Shown: piece after piece, positions 36,676-50,120 of the stretch
Position numbering within the stretch: position 1 is the first letter of the stretch
How the letters are laid out: every line of letters begins with the position of its first letter
Assembly: GCA_021209875.1 (NCBI GenBank)
Contig: JAGYVD010000009.1
Location: 3,305,524-3,369,523, forward strand
Reading direction: 5' to 3'
DNA length: 64,000 nt
DNA from: Rosellinia necatrix
Lineage: Eukaryota > Ascomycota > Sordariomycetes > Xylariales > Xylariaceae
Translations under genes and position numbers: made by a program
Notes under the pieces: model-generated
Told to the model about the DNA's origin: nothing
The model's database searches: none
Seen by the model: the letters and a program-made list of their open reading frames with translations, nothing else

Positions 36676-38976
36676 TGATAGAGTCCCCGAAGGGGCCCAT
36701 ATTAATCGAGCTAACGGCTCGTGTATTATTAGATTAAAAAGGTTGCATAAGCTACGGCTGGCAACAGGTGGCCTCCGGCCACTTCTGCAGGGGTTAATTC
36801 TAGACTTACTAGAATTTTTTATTTAGCAAAAAAATTAATAAAGCATTTTATTTTTTATTTTTATACTAATTTTTTTAAAGTAATATATTTATATAACTAA
36901 TAAATTTTGTTATTAAATTAAACTAAAGTAATATTATTTTTTAAATTTTTTAAGGTTAAAAGATTTTATTTATAGCTAAAAATTTTAACGCGCGCGTTTT
37001 AATCTAGCTATAACTAAATAATTAATATAAACAGAACATTATTTTAGCGATTATTTTTTTTATATAAATTATATATTTTATTAAAGCTTATAAATAAAAA
37101 GTTGTTAAAAATATTTAATAGTTTATTTTTATATTTTAAAAGTTATTATAATTAAAATTATATATTTAAGCATATTTAATAATTAAAATATATTTAAATT
37201 TATAAATATAGCAAATTATTTATTTTTATTTATTATTAAAAAAGCGCTAATAAATATGTTTATTAAACAATTATAAATATATATATTATAATTAAAAGCT
37301 GGAATATTTTAAAAAGTAGCTTTATTATTTTATTTTTTTACGCGTATAGTTTATTTTATTTTATTTTTATAGCTTTTAAATTATAAGTTAATAAATTAAA
37401 AGTAATAGCCGATAATATTTGCACGCAAAAACTATTTAAATATATTATATATATATTTAAATATTTTTTAATAATATGTTTAATTTTTTAAGCTTGCAAT
37501 AATATTATGTTATTATATTTTATTATATATATTAAGCTTAAATATAAGCGATTTTAAAAAAACTTTAGCAGAATATTTTAAATCGGTATAATTTTTATTT
37601 AAAAATATGCTGCTTTTAAAACAATTTAGTTTAAACTAAAAAACTGTCGGTTATTTTTTAAAACATTAAAAATAAACTAACGTTTTAATTAATATTTTAT
37701 ATAAAAACGTAAAAATTATAAAAGTATTTTTTAACTTAGTTTTAAAATTAATTAAGCAGTTTTAAAAGTTTTTAAACTTTTAAAAACATTAATATTAAAT
37801 TTCTAATAATATAGAACTTAAAACTATAGCCGATTAAAAATAATATTAAAGCTAATAAAGCCGTAGATTAATTATTTAAAATAAAGCCTGCTAATAAAAT
37901 AAAAATAAAACTATTATATTAACCGGTATTTTAATAATTAATATATAAAATATAATTATAAATACTTTAAATAAATTAAATCTTATAACTATTATATTTG
38001 TTTTATATGTTTTATTAAACGAAAACTTTTCTAAAAAATAATAACTTCAAACTTTTTATTAAATATTAAAATAATTTTTATAAACGCTATAGTAATAAAA
38101 ATAAAAATAATAACTACTGTTATAATAAAAATTATAATAATAATAATTTATTTAATTTTTTAGCTTAAATAGTTTTAATAATAATAAATATAATTATGCT
38201 GCATTAAACTAATAAAAATAGTTTATGTTAAGTATAGCAGCTAGACTAAAAAATATATATATATAAAATTAAATTAAATAATATTAATATTTTTAATTTA
38301 AAATAAAAAACTTTAATAATAAAAATATATAGCTAATAAAAAAATATACTTTATATAAACGTTTATTTTTTATTAATTATATTAAATTATTACTAAAAAC
38401 AAAAGTATTTAAGTTTTAAACATTTAATAAATAACTAATTTATTCGATTATTTATTAATTAAATTAGTTTTATATAATAAAACAGCAAAGTTTATATAAG
38501 CGATTAATATATATAAAAAAAGCAGGCTTAAATATATTATTTAAAAACTATAAAAAAATTTAAAACATAAACTAATAAAACGTTTTAAAAGTTTATAAAA
38601 AAAACTTATTTTAAAAATATTGCAGAAAATTAAAACATGTTTTTTAATTTAATTAATATTAAAGATAATACGTTAAAATTATAAAAACGTTATAAAAAAC
38701 AACAAAAACTAGTATAAAATTATAAAAATATTTATAACTTATAAAAAACGTAATTTTAAATTATATTTAACTTTTAAATTAAAAAAACTTTAGCTAATTA
38801 TATGCGCAAAATAAAAAATAACTAATATAAGCTAAAACATAAAACTAAAAAAATATATTTAAACATTAAATTAAAAACAATATCGGCAACTCTAATATTA
38901 GCTATTAAAATAACTTGCTAAAAAAGGTATAATTATTAACTTAATTAATAAAAACGTCGATTAAACAATAAATATT
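36676..38976 (+). repeat. CF repeat copy 2, uninterrupted
   Basis: A 2.30 kb copy starting TGATAGAGTCCCCGAAGGGG and ending about AATAAATATT. It is the contiguous version of 8638-8997 plus 16517-18460. The unoccupied Gypsy target CAGAA is at 37032-37036. It has the same GGTGGCC/GGCCACT-type hairpin in its core. Its right end joins different sequence from copy 1, which marks the repeat boundary. Confidence 0.7.
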
Positions 38977-39504
38977 TTAAAAATTAAAGCTAAAACAGCT
39001 GTAAACATAGTTATAAATAATATTAAAGCTAGAGTAAAAGTTGCAACAACTAAAATAACAGCTGTAAAAAAGCTGCAAATGTTAGAACTAAAACTATAAT
39101 AATTATTAAAAAATAGAAAAAATAATTAAAAATTAAAAATTATAATTAAAAACGTAATTAAAAATATAATTATAGTTATAATTAAAGTTAAAATTATAAA
39201 TATTTAAATTATAAAAACTATAATTAAAATTAAAAAAAATAACTAGCGTTTATCTTATATATATTTTATAAACAATAATATAAATAAATAAAAATTAAAC
39301 AAAATAACAATAAAAAACGCGCTTTTTTTATTTAATACTAGACTTAGCTTTTATTATTATTAATATTATCGAATTTATAAATCAGAAATTATTTTAAAAT
39401 TATATATAAAAAATATAACTTTTATATTAAATTAAAAAATTATAACATTTTTTTAATTATATAAAAAACATATTTATAAGTACTACTTTTAAAAACTATT
39501 TTTA

Positions 39505-42500
39505 TATTATTAACTTTTAAGCATTTATAAAATTATATTAAAGCTAAAAATAAAACTATTAAATAAATTAAAACTAAAAATAAAACTTTTAAACAAAAAA
39601 AAAGCAAATTATAACATGTTAAAAATATATTTTAACGCAACATATAAAGCAGCTAATAATATTTTTAACCGCAAAATCTTTATAGTTAAAATATTAAATA
39701 TTAATAATAAATATAATAAAGCTTTTTAATTAAATTATATATATTTATAAATTAATATTAGGCCGTTTTTAATTAAATAAAACTAATAAATTAATGTTAA
39801 TTTAAATATTAAAAAACTATTATTAGCAAATTTTTTTAAATATTTTAATATATAAAACTATTTTTAATTAAATTGAGTTTATTGTTTTAAAATATAAATC
39901 GGTTAAACTTAAAAAAAACTAAGTTTATTTTTATATTAAAAAATAAATAAAATTAAAAACTTAAAATATTTAAATATATAAAAAAAAGTAAATAATAAAA
40001 ATTATTTAGAACTAAAAATGCTATTTAATAACAATTTTTATATTTATATAAAATTATAATTAATTATAAATTAAAAATATTTATTTGTTAGACCCAAAAA
40101 TAAATAAATTTATAGTTTTATTTAATATATTTATTTATAGTTATAAATATATATAAAAACTTATTAATTAAAAAGCGTAGAACTATAAAACAAAAAAAAG
40201 CGTATTTTATAATAAAATATAAACTTTTATTAAATAATAAAAGCTTTTATTTTATAGCTTTATATAAAAACAGTATATATAATATAATAAATATTAAAAC
40301 TTTTAAAATAGTATTAATAATAAATATTTTAATAAAAACTATTAAAATTTATAAAAACATTAAGCTAGGTTAAATTAAAAAAATAAAAATAATAAAATAT
40401 ATATAAGCTTTTAAAAATTAGCAATAACAACTTTTATAGTTGCAGCTACTGCTTTATTATTAATAAAAACAGCTTTAATTAAAACTAATAAATAATCTTT
40501 AATAAATATAACTATTATAATTAATATAAAGTTTAATTTAAATTTTTTATTAACTATAATAGCAACTAATATAATATTAAATGTAAAAACAGTTATATAT
40601 TTAAATAATATAAATTATATATTAAACTTTATAATAACTTTTATAATAAATATATAAATAATTAATATATTTAATACTATATAAAAAATATTAAATATAA
40701 AATAATATATTTAAACATATTAATAAAAATATTTTTTTATAAACGTTATATTTAATATAATAATTTATTTAAAAGCTTTAAAAATTTTAAAGTAAACTTT
40801 TAATATTAAAAATAAACTTGAAATTAAAAATACATACTTTTTTTAAGTATTAAAAACCAGGCAACTTTTAAAACTATTATTAAAAAAATGTTTATATATA
40901 TGCTAAAAAACGTTTAAAACTTTTTAATTTTTAAAATAGTTATATTTTATAATATTTAAATAAATCGCAGAAAAATAAATATTTTATAAAAAAACAACTT
41001 AAAATATTTTTTATTAATAATTAAAAAACTAAATTAAATTTAAAACAGTATTTTTTAATAAATAAAATATAAAAATATTAAATAATATTTATAATAAGGT
41101 ATATAAAATAAATCGATTATAATAAATAAATAAACTAATATTTTTATTTATTTTATTTTTATTATATAATAAAAATATATAAAATTAATAAAAACTAAAT
41201 AATTATTAATTTTTAATAATTTAATAAAATAAAAGTTTTAAACAATTATTTATTATTTTTATAAAACAAAATAATTAAAAGCTTTTTAAATAAAAATATA
41301 TTATAATTATTAATATAACAGGATTTTTTATTAATTTTTAATATATTTTAAATTTAAAAATATATTTATAATAACTAGTTTTTATAGCTTAAAACGATTT
41401 AATATAAGATTAATAAAATATAATAATTTTTAATATATATATAAAAATATATAAATTAAGTACTGCATAAATATATATATTATTATTAATATTTTATTAA
41501 CGATATTATTATATATTTTAATAGTTATAAGAATTATTTTAAACATTTTAAAATAATTTTATATTATTTTATAAAAAATATCGCGATATTTTATATAAAA
41601 GTTTTATTAATTATTTATTTATAAAGCTTTTAAATTTTATATAAACGTTTTAAAACTATTAACTACTGCTAAACAAATATAAATATTTTAATAATTAGCT
41701 TTTTAAAAACGTTGCAAGCTTTTAAAAATATTTTAAAATAAACAGATTTTTTATAATTTTATTTTATATTATATTTAATTAGCAGAACTACTACAGGATT
41801 AAAAACTAACTTATTAATAAAAAACATAAACAAAAAAATCTTAAAAAAAAAATATTTTTATTATATTTATAATATATATTATAAACTAATAAAAATAAAA
41901 ATAGTTTTATTTAAAGCTATTTAAAATATTATTTATTATAAAATAATTTTATAATATTATAATTTAAAAAACTGTTTTTTATAAGTAAATAAAACTAAAA
42001 ACATAGTTTTAAAGTTATATTGTTTAATATAAGCAAAAATATAATTAAAAGATTAAAAGCTTAATTTTATTAATATAAACAAAACTAATTATATATTTAA
42101 ATTATAGTTTATTATAAGCTAAAACTAAATATAAACTATTTAAATTAAAAATAGCTTGTTTTATATAAACTGTTAAACAACTATAAATAATAGTTTAATT
42201 TAATAAAAACAACGTAATTATATTTATAAATTATTTAATAATTAAAAGCATAATTAACTAAATATTATTAAATATAACTGCCTTAGATCGTGATAATATT
42301 TAACTAGTTAATTTTTAAACATATTTTTTAGTATAAATTTTAAATATATTATTTATTAAAAAATTAAATTACGTTTTAAATATATTAAGCAGGCTTAAAT
42401 TAATATAAAAAGTTATAAATAAAACAAGCAAGTTATAAAAATTCAAAAAACCGGTAATATTAGATTTAATATAAAACGTAATAAAATATATAACAGAAGT

Positions 42501-44336
42501 AATAATAAGCAATAAATAAAAACAAAATTTAAAAAAGTTATTAAACCAATATATAATATAATAAAATAATAAACAAACTAAATATTTTAAAATTTCGCGG
42601 AAATAATAAAAACATTATAATATTTTTAAACTTAAGCATTTTTTTTTATTATAAATAACTTAATTTATAATTAATATTAAAAATAAAATAATTATATGTT
42701 TTATATAATATAATTAAATAAATATTTAAAGCTATATATAATAATAAATATTACGTTAGTTTAAAAAATAATAAAGAATTTTAAAAGTTTTTATTTATTA
42801 TAAATCTTAGTTAGTTAAAAATATATTAAATATTATTTAAGTTGCAACTTTAATTATATAACCCGATTTAAATTAATAAAAGTTTTAAATTAATACGTTT
42901 AAAAAATGTTTTGTTTATATAAATAATAATAATGAATTTTATATTAAAACTACTTTTAATAAATATTAAAAATATTTTATAATAATTAATAAATAAAAAT
43001 ATTATAATATATATAATTATATAATAAGCATATTATATTATATTTTTAAATAAAGCCTGTTTATTTTTAAAAATAAAAATATATAACTAAAAATTAAGCT
43101 AATATATTTATAAAATAATAGCTAATAAGCGATTAAAATTTTGTTAAAAGTATTATTTTTAATTAAAACTAAAATTTACATTTAATTTTTAAAAAAATAT
43201 AAAAACTTTAAATATAAAACTATTAATAATTATAACGTATTATTTTTAAAATAATAAATTATTAAAAAAAAATTAAATAATTAAATTAATAATACGTTAT
43301 TATAACTTTAACAACTTTAAGTTTAGTTAAGTTAATTTATATCTTATATTATAATAAAACTTTAATATTATATAGTTATAAACAATATAGTTTATTTTAT
43401 ATAAATAGTTATTTAGATTTAAATTATTAAAACTTTTAAACTTTATTATTAATTAGTTTAATTAACTAAATATAAAACAGATAAAAATTTTAAAAATTAT
43501 TTTAAATAAAACGTTAAGTTAGCAATAAATTTTGTTATAATATAAACTAAAAAATATTATAATAGCAAATATTATATATTATAATTTATTTTAAAAAAAA
43601 ATTATTATATTTATATAATAAATATTATTTATTAAACAAGTTTTAAAAAATATTTATAATAACGCATAAAACTTTAAACAATAAAAAAAAATTAAAAATT
43701 TAGCTTAAAAATTAAATTTTTAAAGCATTACAAAATTTATTTAATAATATTAATAATTTATTTAAAACGTATATGCTGCTAAAATAATTTTTTAAATAAA
43801 CTAAACTAGCGCTAAAGCTAATAAAAGCTAATTAATATAAACATTTAAATAGCAATAATAAAAAAGTATATAAAATTAAATAAATTTTTAAACACTGCAT
43901 TAATTAAAAAAAACAGATTTAATTATTTAATTAAATAATAAAGCTAAAAATATAAACATAATTAATAATATATTAAAACTAATTATATTATTTAAAAAAA
44001 TAATAAATAACTATTAAAAAAAAACAGCTTTTGTTTTAAAATAAAAAAAAAGATTAAGCGTAAAAAACAGCTTTATAAAACAACCTAACGTATTACTAAA
44101 AACAGTAGCTGTTTTTCTATCCGCCGGCATTTTAATAAAGTTTTTAAAAAAGCTTATATTAATTAAACTAACAGCTTATATATTATTAGATTAAATAAGT
44201 TGTATAAGCTATGGCTGGCAACAGGTGGCCTACGGCCACCCCTGCAGGGGTTAATTCTAGACTTACTAGAATTACTTATTTAGCAGAGGAATTAATAAAG
44301 GCTTTTTTTTTTCTACCCTTATACCAATCTTCTTAA
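39505..44336 (+). repeat. 4.8 kb repeat D, tandem unit 1
   Basis: Colinear over its whole length with 44337-49496. Matching landmarks include a TTATAACATGTTAAAAATAT-like stretch, AAAGTTTATTTTTAT, the CCAGGCAACTTTTAAAACTA block near 40858, AATTTTATATTATATTTAAT near 41758, and a tail AACCTAACGTATTACTAAAA then TAGCTGTTTTTCT. It ends in a C-like core (44150-44336). The short reading LDRDNI near 42285 may be a coding remnant. The parent element is not recognised. Confidence 0.65.
44150..44336 (+). repeat. C core, copy 3, at the end of D unit 1
   Basis: GC-retaining. Contains GCTGGCAACAGGTGGCC, the GGTGGCC-TAC-GGCCACC hairpin, CCCCTGCAGGGG, TTCTAGACTTACTAGAA, TAGCAGAGGAATTAATAAAG and CTACCCTTATACCAATCTT. 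It shares this core with the CF repeat although the flanks differ. Confidence 0.7.
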
Positions 44337-47300
44337 TAACTAATTTTGTAAATATTTATAAAATTATATTGAATTTAAAAATAAAACTTGTAAACATATT
44401 AAAATTAAATATAAAACTATTAAATAAAAAAAAAAGCTAAATTATAACATCTGAAAAATATGTTCTAACATAATATATAAAACAGCTAATAATATTTTTA
44501 GCAGGAAAACTTTTATATTCAAGCGTTAAAGATTATTAATAAATATAGTAAAAAATCTTAATCAAATTATATATTTATAAATTAATATTAAACTGTTTTT
44601 AGTTAAATGAAATTAATTAAGTTATATAAACTTAAATATCAAAAAAAATTTTATTAGTAAATCTTTTTTAAATATTGTAATATTTAAAACAGCTGTTAAT
44701 TAAATAAAGTTTGTTATTTTAGAAAACAAATTAATTAAATTTAACAACAAAGCGAAGTTTATTTTTATGTTAAGAAATAAATAAAACTAAAAAACTTAAA
44801 ATATTTAAATATATAAAAAGAAATATCAAGAAATTATTGAAAACTAGAAATATTACTTAATAACAACTTTTTATATTTATATGAAGCTATACTTATTTAT
44901 AAATTACAAATATTTGTTTATTTAGCTCAACAAATCCATAAAATTGTGGTTTTATTTAATATTTATTTATAGTTATAAAAATATATAAAAGATTATACAT
45001 TAAAAAAGCGTAAAATTATAAAGCAAAAAGAAAAGTTTATTTTATTATAAAATATAAACTTTTATGCAATAATAAAATCTTTTGTTTTGTAGTGATATAT
45101 AAAGACGGTATATGTAGTATAATTAACGCTAAAACCTTTAAAATAGCATTACTAGTAAAGGTTTTGATACAAACTATTAAATTTCATAAAAATATAAAGC
45201 TAAATACAATTTAAGAAAATAAAAACAGTAGCATATATATAAGATTTTACTAATTAGAAATAACAACTTTTAAAATTACATCTACAGTTTTATTATTAAG
45301 AAAAACAGCTTTAACTAAAATAATAAACAACTTTTAATAAATATAACGATTCTAACTAATATAAAGCCTACAGTAAATTTTTTATTAATTATAATAGCAA
45401 CTAATATGATATTAAATATAAAAATCATAATAAATTTGCATAAAATAAATTATATATTAAACTTTGTGATAATTTTTATGTTAAACATATAAATAATTAA
45501 CGCGATTAATATTATATAAAAAACAATTAAATATAAAATAAGACGTTTAAATATAACAGGAAAAAATATTTTTTTATAAAGGCGATATTTAACAAAATAA
45601 TTAATTTAAAAGCTTTAAAAAACTTTAAGCTCAGCATTTTAACATTAAAAAACAAGCTTAAAATTAAAAAATATATAAAGATATTGTTTTTTAATATTAA
45701 AAAACCAGGCAACCTTTTTAAAACTATTATTGAAAAAATGTTTATATATATACTAAAAAACGTTTAAAGCTTTTTAATTTATTAAAATAGTTATATTTTA
45801 TAATATTTAAATAAATTGTTCAAAGTTAAACATTTTATAAAAGAAACAACTAAAAGTATTTTTATTAAGAATTAACAGAAAATAAAATGAAATTTAAAAT
45901 AATATGTTTTTAATAAATATAATATAAAAATATTAAATAATATTTCCAATAAATTGTAAAAATGAATTAAATATAAGAAATAAATAAACTCTGATTTTTA
46001 GTTTATTTTATTTTTATTATATAGCAAACAATATATAAAGTTAATAAAAGCTTAATAAGAGTTAATCTTTAACTGTTTAATAAAATAGTAGTTTTAAATA
46101 ATTATTTTTGTTTTTATAAAAGAAATAATTAAAAGCTTCTGAAATAAAAAATATATTATAATTATTAACGCCGCAGGATTGTTTTATTAATGTTTAATTT
46201 AGTTGAAATTAAAAATATATTTATAAAAATTAGTTTTATAGCTTAAAACAATTTAATATAATATTAATAAAATATAACAACTTTTTATATATATAAAAAT
46301 ATATAAATTAACTGCTATATAAAAATATATTATTATTAATATTTTATTAATAATATTATCATGAATTTTAATAACGATAAAAATTATTTTAAATATTTTA
46401 AAATAATTTTTATATTTTATAAAAGAAACATTGCCATATTTTTATAAATCTTTTATTAACTATTTATTTTTAAAGCTTTTAAATTTTTATATAAACGTTT
46501 TTGAACTATTAACTATTATTAAACAAATATAAACCTTTTAATAATTAATTTTTCAAAAACGTTATAAGCTTTTAAAAATATTTTAAAATAAGCAGATGGT
46601 TTTATAATTTAATTTTATATTATGTTTAATTAACAGAACTATTATAAATGAATAAATTAATTTGCAAGATGAAAAATATATAACACAAAATATTTTAAAT
46701 AAAAAAATATGTTTATTATATTTATAATATATATTATAAACAAATAAAAATAAAAATAGTTTTATTTAAAACTATTTAAAATATTATTTAATATAAAATA
46801 ATTGTGATGGCTGCAATAGCGGCAGTTGGAGCAGAGCCCAACTATACCTATGTATTAAGAAGAAAAACTAAGGTTGAGAAAAGAAGAGAACTATACACAG
46901 GGCCGACGGCCGGAATTCCTACTTGTACATACCACTGGCCATTCACTACGTGACTGGCCTACCGCATTCACCACCTCGTACTTGTACCCACTTAGCCGGG
47001 GAACCAATCAGGGGCTGCCAGGCCACTTATTTGTCCAGCCGATCAGGGCCATCATGGCTGTGGGTCATAACAATAATCTAATAATATTAAAATTTAAAAA
47101 CACAGTTTTTTATAAATATATAAAATTAAAAATATAGTTTTAAAATTATATTATTTTATATAAATTAAAAATATAATTAAAAGATTAAATTTTCATTTTA
47201 TTAATATAAATAAAATCAATTATATATTTAAGTTATATTTTATAATAAGCTAAAATTAAATAAAAATTATTTATATTAAAAATAAGTTGTTTTATTAAAA

Positions 47301-49496
47301 CTATTAAAAAACTATAGGTAATAATTAATTTAATAAAAATATTGTAGATATATTTATAACCTATTTAATAATTAAAAATATAAGAGATTAAATATTATTA
47401 AATATAGCTGATATAAATTATATAAACATCAGTTTAATTAACTTTTAATATATTTTATTTCATATAAATTTAAAAATATTATTTATAAAAGAGATTAAAC
47501 TATATATTAACCTTATGAAACAGACTTAAGTTAATATAAAACGCTATAAATAAAACAAAAAGTTTTACAAATTAAGAAAACTAATAATATTTAACTTAAT
47601 ATAAAACATAATAAAATATATAATAAAAGTAATATTAAATAAGAAATATAAAATAAAATTTAAAAATAATTATTAAATTAATATATAATATAATAAAATA
47701 TGAAATAAACTAAATATTTTAAAATTTTATAAAAATAGTAAAAATATTATAATATTTTTAAACTTAAGCATTTTTTTTATTATAAATAGTTTAATTTATA
47801 ACTAATATTAAAAATAAAATAATTATATCTTTTATATAATATAATGAAATAAATGTTTAAAGATATATAATAATAAATATTATGCAGCTTTAAAAATAAA
47901 AATAAAAAATAAAGGTTTTTGTTACAGCAAGTTTTAATTAATTCAAAAATATATTAAATACTATTTAAATTATAATTTTAATTATATAAGTAAATTTAAA
48001 TTACTAAACAGTTTTAAATTAAAACCTTTAAAAATATATTGTTTATATAAATAATAATAATTAATTTAATATTCAAGCTATTTTTAATAAATATTAAAAA
48101 TATTTTATTATAGTCTGCAGGTAAAAATATTATAATATATATAATTATATAATAACTATACTATATTATGTATTTATGCAGAGCCTGTTTATTTTTAAAC
48201 ATAGAAAATATATAATTAAAAATTAAACTAATATATTTATAAAATAACTATTAATAAACAATAAGAAACTTTTTATATGTATTATTTTTAATTAAAACTA
48301 AAAGTTTACATAAAGTTTTTAAAAAAAATAAAAGGTTTTAAACATAAAATTATTAATAACTATAGATTATTATTTTTAAAATAATAAATTATTAAAAGAA
48401 AAACCTAAATAATGCAATAAATAATATATTATTATAATTTCAAAAACTTTAAATTTAATTAAATGAACTTTTGTTTAATATTATCATCAAACTTTAATAT
48501 TATAGCATTATAAATAATATAGTTTATTTTATATACAGAGCTATTTAGATTTAAATTATTCCAACTTTTCACCTTTATTAGTAAATAATTTCATTAATTA
48601 AATATAAAATAAATAAAAACTTAAAAGAAATTATTTTAAATAAAATATTACATTAACCATAAATTTTGCTGCATTATTAATTAAAAAATATTATAATAGC
48701 AAATATTATATATTATCATTTATTTTTTAAAAAAAAGTATTGCTGTATTTATATTACGGATATTATTTATTAAACAAGCTTTTAACCAATATTTTTAATA
48801 ACGCATAAAACTTTAAACAGTGTAAAAAAAAATTGGAAATTTAGCTTATAAATTAAACATTTTAAAACATTGTAAAATTTATTTAATAATATTAATAGTT
48901 TATTTAAAATATATATGCAGCTAAAATAATTTTTTTAAATAAATTAAACCCCTGTTTAAGCTAATAAAAATTAATTAATATAAGCATTTAAATAACAATA
49001 ATAAAAAAATATATAACATTAAACAGATTTTTAAATACTACGTGAATTAAAAAAAGAAAACAGATTTAATTATTTAATGAAATAATAAAGCTAAAAACAT
49101 AAATGTAATTAATAATATGTTAAAAACTAACTATATTATTTAAAAAACAATAATAAACGATTATTAAAAAAAAAACAGCTTCTGTTTTAAAAAAAAAGAA
49201 ATTAAGCGTAAAAAACAGCTTTATAAAACAACCTAACATATTACTAAAAATAGTAGCTGTTTTTCTGTCTGCCAGCATTTTAATAAACTTTTTAAAAAGG
49301 CCTGTATTAATTAAGCCACTAGCTTATATATTATTAAATTAAATATGCTAAAAATAAGTTGCACAGGCAACGGCTGGCAAGAAGTAGCCCACAGCTACCC
49401 CTGTAAAAGTTAAATCTAGTCTTATTAAATTTCCTTATTTAGCAGTAGAATTAACAGAACATCTTTTCTTCTACCCTGATATTAATCTTCTTAATT
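44337..49496 (+). repeat. 4.9 kb repeat D, tandem unit 2
   Basis: Direct tandem copy of 39505-44336, offset about 4.84 kb before and about 5.13 kb after the nested solo LTR at 46803-47072. It ends with C core copy 4 (about 49310-49496: GGCTGGCAAGAAGTAGCCC, AGCTACCCCTG, CTACCCTGATATTAATCTT). The sequence after 49497 briefly resembles the start of another unit. Confidence 0.65.
46803..47072 (+). mobile_element. Solo LTR with 5 bp target duplication (family P, copy 1)
   Basis: 270 bp of normal GC inside D unit 2, starting TGTGATGGCTGC, ending GGTCATAACA, flanked by ATAAT (46798-46802 and 47073-47077). D unit 1 reads straight through at about 41940, giving the empty site. An inverted, decayed relative is at 56424-56687. 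The 87-codon open frame across its right edge is accidental. Confidence 0.85.
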
Positions 49497-49850
49497 ATTA
49501 AATTAATAAACTTATAGATATTTTAAACCAAATATATTTTATAAAATAAAAACTTTAAAACATCTTAAAAAAATCTGTTAAATAGTTAAAATTATATTTA
49601 AAAACCGGTTCATTTCTATAATAAATATATAAAAACCTAAATAAAAGCTTCATAATATAATAATATATAAAAATAAAACAAATAAATATAAAATTTTTAA
49701 CAGCATTTATACATTAAAAATTAACTTAGTAATAATATAAAATAAAATATAAAACTATATTATTATTAAAAATATTAAATAACGCTATATTATTATTAAA
49801 ATTAATTAAATAATAAATCATTAATTAAAATAGCTATATTTAAAGTGAAA
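49497..49850. other. AT-rich stretch, possible start of a third D unit
   Basis: No gene. The first hundred bases loosely resemble the start of D unit 2; the rest is featureless AT-rich sequence up to the sharp composition change. Confidence 0.4.
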
Positions 49851-50120
49851 TGGCCTGCGAAAGGGTGGCCTATAGCCTCCTTTGTTAGCTTATCAGTTTC
49901 TATATCTTTAATCTGCTTTCGCACGTAGTGTATAGCTTCTTAAATAGCATATTATATCTAATATTATAAGAAGGCGTTCGTCGCAGTCTAGAGGTGATAG
50001 CGTAGCCCTTTGTAGCTCTAGAGAAAACAAGCGGTGCCTAAGCTAAATTCGACGCTATTTAGACCTGCTTGGTTGTTTAAATAGCACGCTTTCTTGTCCT
50101 GCCAGGGGCCAACCTTGCTG
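49850..50120 (-). pseudogene. Degraded coding fragment
   Basis: The minus strand reads PWQDKKACYLNNQAGLNSVE, then FSLGTACF, SYKGLRYHL, and EAIHYVRKQIKDIETDKL followed by TKEAIGHPFAGHFTL. It is interrupted by about seven TAG/TAA codons, many of which could be mutated CAG/CAA. It looks like real protein sequence damaged in place at the edge of the gene island. No family is recognised; a transposon protein is the likeliest source. Confidence 0.4.

Larger units (their letters stand above)
7341..49850. other. AT-rich, apparently RIP-degraded repeat desert
   Basis: Over 42 kb there is no credible open gene. Long repeats are present in several decayed copies, and homologous positions differ almost only by C/T or G/A. 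Formerly coding stretches are peppered with TAA/TAG where CAA, CAG or TGG would be expected. This is the signature known for RIP in Pezizomycotina; attributing it to RIP is inference. Only short patches (about 150-350 bp) retain GC. Stretches not listed separately below (8300-8637, 19041-21778, 23304-32233, 32416-34488, 34744-36474, 38977-39504) show nothing I can name beyond AT-rich sequence and possible decayed transposon coding. Confidence 0.85.

Noticed and set aside
46874..47137. Open frame of 87 codons on the + strand
   Set aside because: Spans the solo LTR and its target duplication into A/T sequence; accidental.
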